Assembly: GCF_900454835.1 (NCBI RefSeq) | Contig: NZ_UGTM01000002.1 | Coordinates: 620,001-684,000, forward strand | Source of the DNA: Prevotella denticola | GTDB lineage: Bacteria > Bacteroidota > Bacteroidia > Bacteroidales > Bacteroidaceae | Reading direction: 5' to 3' | DNA: 64,000 nucleotides | Shown: piece after piece, positions 58,334-64,000 of the stretch | Numbering within the stretch: the first letter of the stretch is position 1 | How the letters are laid out: each line of letters starts with the position of its first letter | The notes under the pieces: generated by a model | Seen by the model: only the letters and a program-made list of their open reading frames with translations | Databases searched by the model: none | What the model was told of the DNA's origin: nothing | Position numbers and translations under genes: made by a program

Positions 58334-59931
58334 CCTTAATTCCGCAGTATTTTTTCTTGTGAGAATTTTTTATATGTTGAGATGTCTTTTGGGAGCTCTA
58401 TATGTTGATATGAGGTGCTTCGGTGTTTCTTGGGTCTTTTCTAAGCATAAAATCCCCCACCCAAACCAATGGGGAATATGAGAACCACAAAGAAATGCTG
58501 CTTATTCAAGGAAGACCTCAGAGTAGTAGGTTTTATTTGTATACAGGTTCAGAACGTTCCACCTTCATGTTCGCACCCATTTTGCTGGCACGCTGACAAA
58601 ATGTAGGATAAAGGCTTTCAGCCTGCTTGTCTTTTTCAACGGCTTGACCTTTTCGCTGATATGACGGACGAGATAGAGATAGAAGTTCTTCAGCATGGCG
58701 GTAACCATCATGAAAACCATGTTCTCATCCATGAAGGAAAAGGGCAGATGCGACCATCCGAAGTCATTGTTCTGTATGTCGAAGTTCTTTTCGCTTGCTC
58801 CACGCTCATTGTAGAATGTGATGATGTCCTTCTCTGTGGATGTCCGGTTATTGGTAAGGATACAGCGGTATGTGTATATCACTCCGAATATATCCGTCTG
58901 TTCCCTGCCGTGCTTGTCTTTCAAGGGACTACGCTATACGACAAGCCTGTATGACCTTCCTTCTATTAAGTTGTCCATGCTGACGGAGGTGACATCGCAT
59001 CTCTCATAACCAACCTCAACGCTCTTCCATTCTTCCAGCTGGCGGAAGTCCTCGTGTCGGCTGCCGCAGTTGGCAGCACGTATATAGAACGTGTTGCAGC
59101 GCTGCTCTACGGTCTGGATGATCTCCTTCGAGAACGACCCGCAGTCGGCACGGAAACGCTCTATCACCACACCAAGTTCTGAGGTTACACGGTCCATAAT
59201 GCGACGGAGCGTGTCCTCCTGATGGAATTTCACATTGGTGTTTCCGTCACGGTTCTCACCTCCGACTATGATTCCCCCGATGGAAGCCCAACCAGGGAAA
59301 TAGCCATGGTCCTGCCTGTAGGAATACTTTGCATCGAACTTGTGGGCTGGAATAAACTGATGATCAAAGTTTAAGTCAACATGACTGCCCACCTTTATAA
59401 GCCCCATTCTTCGTATCATCCGTAAAAGTAAGGTATTCAACTTTTCTGCTGTGTTGAAACTATACGACTTGTCGGAGGTCTCGCTCTTATAGACAATATT
59501 TTTCTCGGTAAGCTCCTTTAGTCCGCGCCCCACGGTGTCGGCACCGGGTAACAGCGTATCAGGTCTCTGTTTGAACTGCCCAATAAGCGCATTGATGTCC
59601 TCAAGGCATTCTCCACCACAAAGGTAACTGAAGAAGAGAGAGCCGAAAATACTTCCATAACAGAATGCTTTGCCGCTACTTCCACGTTTGCCCAATACAG
59701 ATTCGGTAAGTTTTTCAAAGCCCAACTTTGAGAAAACGTCCATAATATGATAAATTCCACCGTAAGAGGTGATATTCTCGTTTTTAATTGCTACCTTTGC
59801 CATGTCAGTTTTTTGCTTACTATGTTTGCAGCACCAAGATAGGTGGAATTTCTGACATATCCAAGTGTTTTGAGAACTTTGTTTCTCAGGCACTTGGAGT
59901 TCTTACAAGAATTTATGCTGCGGAATTAAGG
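58334..59931 (-). mobile_element. IS1380-family insertion sequence
   Basis: The left end CCTTAATTCCGCAG (58334-58347) matches the complement of the right end CTGCGGAATTAAGG (59918-59931), with imperfect similarity continuing inward (CTTGT.AGAA). The 1,598-bp unit holds one transposase reading frame on the minus strand. Just inside the right end lies a stem, CCAAGTG...CACTTGG, near 59859-59896, in the transposase leader. The immediate flanks (CTAAA on the left, ACTTC on the right) do not match each other. Confidence 0.85.
58565..59803 (-). pseudogene. IS1380 transposase interrupted by an in-frame amber codon
   Basis: The frame starts at 59803 (MAKVAIKNENITSYGG) and runs to 58565, 411 amino-acid codons with one TAG at 58934-58936. 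The 5' part has the DDE-type block VIERFRADCGSFSKEI, and the 3' part has FYNERGASEKNFDIQNNDFGW, the IS1380 Glu motif. Both parts are in the same frame, so the break is one nonsense mutation in YRLVV-stop-RSPLKDKHG, not a frameshift. An inactive enzyme is expected unless the stop is read through. Confidence 0.85.
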
Positions 59932-59963
59932 ACTTCTTGATTATTATTACTTAACTTTTTCAT

Positions 59964-61727
59964 ATGGCTATTCAAAATCGCATTATTAAATCTTGCATGA
60001 ATTCTTTCTTGTCCGACTATCGGATAGAAGAGAAAGACGAAAGTGTCCAATTCGAACACTTTGTAAACTTCTGCATTGTTAGTAAGTATCAACTAGATGC
60101 CTACCAAGACGATCCGCTCCTTTACGAGGCTGTCCACACTGGTCAGGGCGGTGACTTCGGCATCGATGGTTTATTAGTCCTGGTCAATGATAATATCGTT
60201 ACGAACAAGGAACAATTTGAAGGTATCGTTGGCAATGGGAAGTTTAATGTAAAAATTGTTTTTGTACAATCTAAGACTAGTAGTACTTTTGATTCTGGTG
60301 ACATGCTAAAAATGGGTAATGGCATTACTCGCTTTTTCGACGTAAAGCCCATCAATGGGAATCCTAAAATCACTAAGGCGAAAGTACTGATGGATACTAT
60401 TTTTGAGAAGGCTGATCGGTTTGAGAAGAATCCTGAATGCTATATTTATTATGTTACAACAGGAAAATGGACAAACGATGAGAATCTTGTCCAAGTACAA
60501 CGAAAAATCATCAAGGACATAGAGATTCTTAATATTACTTCAAGAGTTGATCTCATTCCCGTAGATGCAGACAAGCTGCATTCTTTCTATCGTGAGGTGA
60601 CACAGTCTATCGTCAAGAATGTGCCGATGGAAAAGACTGTTGCTTTCCCTGCAATAAGTGGAGTTAAGGAAGCTTATTTAGGACTGCTGAGCATAAAAGA
60701 TCTCCTTAATTTGATTTGTGATGATGATGGCGTTCTTCAAAATGCTTTGTTCTATGAAAACGTCCGTGGTTTTTTAGGGTATAACCCTGTGAATGAAGAA
60801 ATTCGGAGAACTCTTGTTGATGGCAAGAAATCTGTTCATTTCCCAATATTAAATAACGGAATAACGATCGTTGCCCGAACAATGAATCGGGTTGGTGACA
60901 ATTTTACCATTTCAGATTTTCAAGTCGTTAATGGATGTCAAACGTGCAACGTGATATATTCGTCAAGAAACGATATTAAAAATGCAAAGAATATATTCTG
61001 TAGCATTAAACTGATTAGCACGGATGATCCAGAGCTTATTATAGACATTATCAAATCCACTAATAAGCAGACACAAGTTCTTGACGAGGCGTTTGAGTCA
61101 TTAAAAGATTTTCATAAGAAGCTCCAAGCATATTATGAAACATACGATGCGCCTCAACGTTTGTATTATGAGCGCCGATCTAGGGAATTCAATACGCAAG
61201 AGGAAATTAATCGCAAACGTATCGTTACCTTAACAATGCAGATAAAGTCCTATTTGAGCATGTTCCTACTCGAACCACAGAGTACCCATCGATATTACGG
61301 AGAGCTCTTATCATCGTATCGCAAGAAGCTTTTTGTTGACAGCGACAAGTTGATTCTTTACTATACTGCAGCATGGTGCCTGTATCGAACGAATGAGGTG
61401 ATCTTTAGCGATAGGAAATACAGTTCTATAAAGAAGTTCTCCTATCATATAATCATGTTAGTCGCACTATTAGCAGCAAAGCGACCGAACAACTTTAGAC
61501 CTAATTCGGGCGATGCCGAGAAATACTGTAATAAAGTTCTTGATGTTGTCAACGATGATGCTAAATTTACGAAAGTTCTTGCTCAAGCTGCTGGGATAAT
61601 TGCCTCAACATTGAGTTCTATGGGAGTCCATAAGTCTAGCTCCAAACAGAACGAGCAACTCACCAGACAAAGAGACTTTACTATCGCACTAATGCGAAAC
61701 GCTGGGTATAAAGTGGAAGGACACTAA
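59964..61727 (+). CDS. AIPR family protein (abortive phage infection type)
   Basis: A 587-residue protein starting 32 bases after the IS right end. The AIPR core is marked by YENVRGFLGYNPVNEEI, then LNNGITIVA (about 294-302) and DFQVVNGCQTCN (about 316-327). The N-terminal 110 residues look like a PD-(D/E)xK nuclease fold, with GGDFGIDG (Asp68) and VFVQSKTS (Gln102, Lys104). AIPR proteins are linked to abortive infection. G+C is lower than in the chromosomal neighbours. No partner gene is intact beside it. The role is inferred from family. Confidence 0.8.
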   Translation: MAIQNRIIKSCMNSFLSDYRIEEKDESVQFEHFVNFCIVSKYQLDAYQDDPLLYEAVHTGQGGDFGIDGLLVLVNDNIVTNKEQFEGIVGNGKFNVKIVFVQSKTSSTFDSGDMLKMGNGITRFFDVKPINGNPKITKAKVLMDTIFEKADRFEKNPECYIYYVTTGKWTNDENLVQVQRKIIKDIEILNITSRVDLIPVDADKLHSFYREVTQSIVKNVPMEKTVAFPAISGVKEAYLGLLSIKDLLNLICDDDGVLQNALFYENVRGFLGYNPVNEEIRRTLVDGKKSVHFPILNNGITIVARTMNRVGDNFTISDFQVVNGCQTCNVIYSSRNDIKNAKNIFCSIKLISTDDPELIIDIIKSTNKQTQVLDEAFESLKDFHKKLQAYYETYDAPQRLYYERRSREFNTQEEINRKRIVTLTMQIKSYLSMFLLEPQSTHRYYGELLSSYRKKLFVDSDKLILYYTAAWCLYRTNEVIFSDRKYSSIKKFSYHIIMLVALLAAKRPNNFRPNSGDAEKYCNKVLDVVNDDAKFTKVLAQAAGIIASTLSSMGVHKSSSKQNEQLTRQRDFTIALMRNAGYKVEGH

Positions 61728-61983
61728 TCAGTATATCCAAGTTTGTTAGTGGCTCTCCAATGGATAACTCTAGTGCTATATTTGCGGGCAGGCTTTTCAA
61801 GATATCTTTTGAAATGTCTGCCTGCATTTGTTTCTTACTGGATATAATTACATACTTCGAATTACTAATATTATCAGAGTTGGCCAGGCGATGAACATCG
61901 TTGACAAGTATAGGTCTTACAGTGCTAATAGCAAGATAATAATAAAGAATTCTCTTGGTGCGTTGAGCATCAAGGGAATCTCT
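61681..61983 (-). pseudogene. Possible C-terminal gene fragment
   Basis: An open frame of 100 codons, with no ATG near its upstream end, reads protein-like sequence (RILYYYLAISTVRPILVNDV, SKYVIISSKKQMQADISKDI) and stops at TAG 61681-61683, overlapping the AIPR gene end convergently. It is preceded by an in-frame stop and, 42 bases away, by the IS right-end fragment at 62028. It may be the remains of a neighbour cut off by the IS. I do not recognise the family. Confidence 0.35.
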
Positions 61984-62027
61984 TTAGGGATGTTCTAAAA
62001 ATTAATTAGCTGAATATCAGCTAATAA

Positions 62028-62077
62028 TTTTCTCAGGCACTTGGAGTTCTCACAAGAATTTATGCTGCGGAATTAAG
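62028..62077. repeat. IS1380 right-end fragment (copy 2)
   Basis: TTTCTCAGGCACTTGGAGTT through GCTGCGGAATTAAG repeats the terminal 50 bases of the IS right end at 59931, with one internal difference. It begins inside the subterminal stem and lies 36 bases before the reductase ATG. A TAGCTGA-ATA-TCAGCTA palindrome sits just to its left. Confidence 0.85.
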
Positions 62078-62113
62078 AACTTTGTAATCATTAACCCCAA
62101 AAAAGAGAAGAAA

Positions 62114-62959
62114 ATGAAGTATGTAACGTTAAACAACGGAGTGAAAATACCCCAATTGGGCTACGGGGTATATCAAGTGGAACCGACAGAAGCCGGACGT
62201 TGCGTGAACGACGCACTCGGCGCAGGTTATCGGATGGTGGATACTGCGCAAGCGTATCACAATGAAGAGGGCGTGGGCGCAGCAGTGAAGAAGAGCGGCA
62301 TTGCCCGCAGCGAAATCTTTTTGGTGTCTAAAATATGGATAAGCAACTACGGCTACGAACGTGCCAAAGCAAGCATTGACGAGAGCCTGCGCCGGTTGCA
62401 GACCGAATACATCGACCTCATGCTGCTTCATCAGCCTTTTTGTGACTACTATGGTGCCTATCGCGCTTTGGAAGAGGCTTATCGGGAGGGCAAATTGCGC
62501 GCTATCGGTGTGAGCAATTTCCAGCCGAACCATTTCATTGACCTTGCGAGCAATGTCGAAATCGTACCGGCAGTGAACCAAGTGGAGACGCACGTCTTCT
62601 GCCAGCAAATCAGGAGTAAGGAGTACATGGATGAGTTCGGCACGCATACGATGTCGTGGGGACCGCTTGCCGAAGGTCGCAACGGACTCTTCGTGAATCC
62701 TGTGTTAAAGGAAATCGGCAAGGTGCATGGCAAGAGCGTGGCACAGGTTGCCCTCCGCTACCTCACCCAACGCGATGTCATCATCATTCCGAAGTCCGTC
62801 CACCGCAACCGTATGGAAGAGAACTTCAACATCTACGACTTCGAGCTTACACCCGACGAAATGGAGCGTATCAAATCCCTTGACCTCGCCAAAAGCGCAT
62901 TTTTCGACCATAACGATCCGGAGACCGTGAAGATGTTTATGGGATGGAGAGCACTCTGA
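62114..62959 (+). CDS. Aldo/keto reductase
   Basis: A 281-residue AKR with the complete catalytic tetrad: Asp43 and Tyr48 in VDTAQAYHN, Lys73 in LVSKIWIS, His106 in LLHQPFCDYYG. The NADPH-binding C-terminus has IIPKSVHRNRMEEN. It is of the 2,5-diketo-gluconate-reductase-like group, which reduces aldehydes or ketones with NADPH; the substrate is unknown. It stands alone, between two IS right-end copies, and ends 11 bases before the third. Confidence 0.92.
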   Translation: MKYVTLNNGVKIPQLGYGVYQVEPTEAGRCVNDALGAGYRMVDTAQAYHNEEGVGAAVKKSGIARSEIFLVSKIWISNYGYERAKASIDESLRRLQTEYIDLMLLHQPFCDYYGAYRALEEAYREGKLRAIGVSNFQPNHFIDLASNVEIVPAVNQVETHVFCQQIRSKEYMDEFGTHTMSWGPLAEGRNGLFVNPVLKEIGKVHGKSVAQVALRYLTQRDVIIIPKSVHRNRMEENFNIYDFELTPDEMERIKSLDLAKSAFFDHNDPETVKMFMGWRAL

Positions 62960-62970
62960 TGTGATTTTGT

Positions 62971-63105
62971 CATGTCAAATTTTTGCTTACTTGTTATGTT
63001 TGCAGCACCAAGATAGGTGAAGTTTCTGACATATCCAAGTGTTTTGAGAACTTTGTTTCTCAGGCACTTGGAGTTCTCACAAGAATTTATGCTGCGGAAT
63101 TAAGG
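62971..63105. repeat. IS1380 right end, full copy (copy 3)
   Basis: 135 bases match the IS right end (59801-59931) at about 94%, with a 4-base insertion. The match begins exactly at the transposase start codon (CAT at 62971) and runs to the terminus, with no transposase coding sequence attached. It is followed by CTAAA. Confidence 0.88.
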
Positions 63106-63680
63106 CTAAAGAAAAAGAAGAGGTTTTGAACAAGGGATGAGAAGCAGATGATATTCAACAACTGTATTGCGTTTTGTCCTGATAATTTACCAGGCCAATG
63201 CCTCTCCCTGCCTGGTTTACGTGTTTGTTGATAAATTTGGACAAGTCTGACAGCCCATAAGCGTCAGGCTGTTTCTATGAAAGGTGTAACTCGCTCTTTA
63301 TCAAGTCGGTACATACCTGTTTTGGAAAGGTGCTTAATTACGTTGCAGACAGGCGTTAACTGGCGTGCAAGTAGGCACTGATTGGAACGAAATCAGGCGT
63401 TAACAGAAAGGCAGGCAGTGCCTGTTACGGGACCGGGACTCTGTCTCCAGCTTTTCCACGCATGCCAGGACGGAAGAAACCGGTTGGATGAATAGTCCGA
63501 AATGTAAACTTCTTTTCATTCTTTATAGGACGGAATCCTGCTCCTCCGAGCGTCAGACATGACTGCTGTCCGGGCGCACATGGATTCCCCGTCTTTCATA
63601 TCCTGGTTATCATGCAGGAACAGCGACTTGCAGACCGCTGTATGCGGGAGATACGGCCATAGGAATAGGAAGGCAGCCTG
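63106..63680. other. Intergenic region with degenerate repeats (copy B)
   Basis: No convincing gene. At about 63,350-63,430 runs such as AGGCGTTAACTGG, GTGCAAGTAGG, TTGGAACG and AGGCGTTAAC occur, related to the array at 35,130-35,205. A GGCAGGCAGTGCC stretch adds a small stem. Confidence 0.5.
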
Positions 63681-64000
63681 TCAGTTCAGGCCGTCTTCTT
63701 CTTTCATTGCTTCCAGACATTTCGGGCAGATACCCTTGTAATAGAGCTGTGTATCGTCAATCCTGAATCCCTTGCCGAGTTCGCCGGTATAGCGCGGCAT
63801 CTCCATGGCCTCAAAGTCGTACACCTTCTCGCAGCGTTTGCAGAAGAAGTGTGCGTGCGGCTCCGTGACACCGTCGTAGCATACACGGTGGTCGTCGATG
63901 GTAATCATCAGTGCGGCTCCGTGTTCCGACAGCATTCTCAGCGTGTTGTAAACAGTTGTGCGGCTTACCGTAGGCAGTTGCTTTTTCAGTGCGACGAAAA
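63681..64000 (-). CDS. Fur-family transcriptional regulator (N-terminus outside window)
   Basis: The frame is open to the window edge; 106 residues are visible. Read from the edge it begins LKKQLPTVSRTTVYNTLRML, the Fur recognition helix. The metal-binding region follows (VCYDGVTEPHAHFFCKRC), then ICPKCLEAM. The Cys pairs C-x-x-C twice are the structural zinc site. It controls metal uptake or peroxide response (Fur/Zur/PerR); which one cannot be told here. Confidence 0.9.
   Translation of the reverse strand, partial: FVALKKQLPTVSRTTVYNTLRMLSEHGAALMITIDDHRVCYDGVTEPHAHFFCKRCEKVYDFEAMEMPRYTGELGKGFRIDDTQLYYKGICPKCLEAMKEEDGLN

Larger units (their letters stand above)
58334..63105. mobile_element. 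Possible larger IS1380 unit carrying AIPR and aldo/keto reductase genes
   Basis: A third right-end copy ends at 63105 and is followed by CTAAA (63106-63110). CTAAA also directly precedes the left end (58329-58333). The 5-bp match fits an IS1380-type target duplication around the whole 4,772 bp. Inside lie the IS, the AIPR gene, a partial right-end copy, and the reductase gene. Confidence 0.5.

Noticed and set aside
58565..58924. Separate small gene downstream of the transposase
   Set aside because: It is in the same frame as the transposase and carries its Glu motif; only an amber codon divides them.
62041..62084. Outward promoter in the IS right-end fragment driving the reductase gene
   Set aside because: GAACTTTG at 62077-62084 is one base off the -7 consensus, but no -33 box sits at the needed distance. 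IS1380 relatives are known for outward promoters, so a transcript map could revive this.
1..64000. CRISPR array, rRNA operon or riboswitch
   Set aside because: No regularly spaced repeat-spacer array, no rRNA sequence and no riboswitch fold that I can recognise on either strand.

Overview
The window looks like a Bacteroidales chromosome, most likely Prevotella or a close relative. The evidence is: promoters of the TTTG-N19/20-TAnnTTTG type, little use of Shine-Dalgarno sites, a serC-serA-DUF1015 run, a DUF4296 lipoprotein beside lspA, a Prevotella-style C-terminal sorting tail on a surface protein, IS1380 elements, and Bacteroides-type conjugative transposon genes. Species cannot be fixed from the sequence alone.

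Positions 1 to about 35,000 are the right-hand part of an integrative conjugative element (ICE). From left to right it holds four transfer genes on the minus strand (traD-, traC-, traB- and ParA/traA-like); a repeat-rich gap likely to contain oriT; the mobA-mobB-mobC (VirD4/TraG) mobilisation genes; a cargo block with a small peptide gene, a modular surface protein, a GIY-YIG-like protein, an AraC/TPR regulator and a LuxR-like membrane regulator; the DUF3945, topB and methylase-helicase block; a three-gene AbiEi / AbiEii-like nucleotidyltransferase / PP2C operon; two helix-turn-helix proteins around a Toprim-ATPase primase; an XRE regulator; and two tandem tyrosine recombinases. The integrase end stops just before gyrA, so the ICE lies in the gyrA upstream region. 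The mating-pore genes lie off the left edge.

From 35.6 to 58 kb the DNA is ordinary chromosome: gyrA, three paralogous secreted TPR proteins, a DEAD-box-type helicase, serC, serA, DUF1015, a YigZ/IMPACT protein, tRNA-Ser(CGA), a C69 dipeptidase, an M23 peptidase, a small conserved protein, DUF4296, lspA, a DksA-like protein and ileS.

From 58.3 to 63.1 kb lies an IS1380-family structure. A transposase split by an in-frame amber codon is followed by an AIPR-type (abortive infection) gene and an aldo/keto reductase gene. Copies of the same IS right end lie before each of these genes and after the second. Only the outermost ends are flanked by a matching 5-bp repeat, so the whole 4.8 kb may have been one transposable unit with passengers. 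The window closes inside a Fur-family regulator gene.

The most notable points are a G9 tract that puts the surface protein out of frame just after its signal peptide (a possible phase-variation switch, or a sequencing error); the IS1380 unit with passenger genes; and the AbiE-PP2C operon with its inverted-repeat operators.
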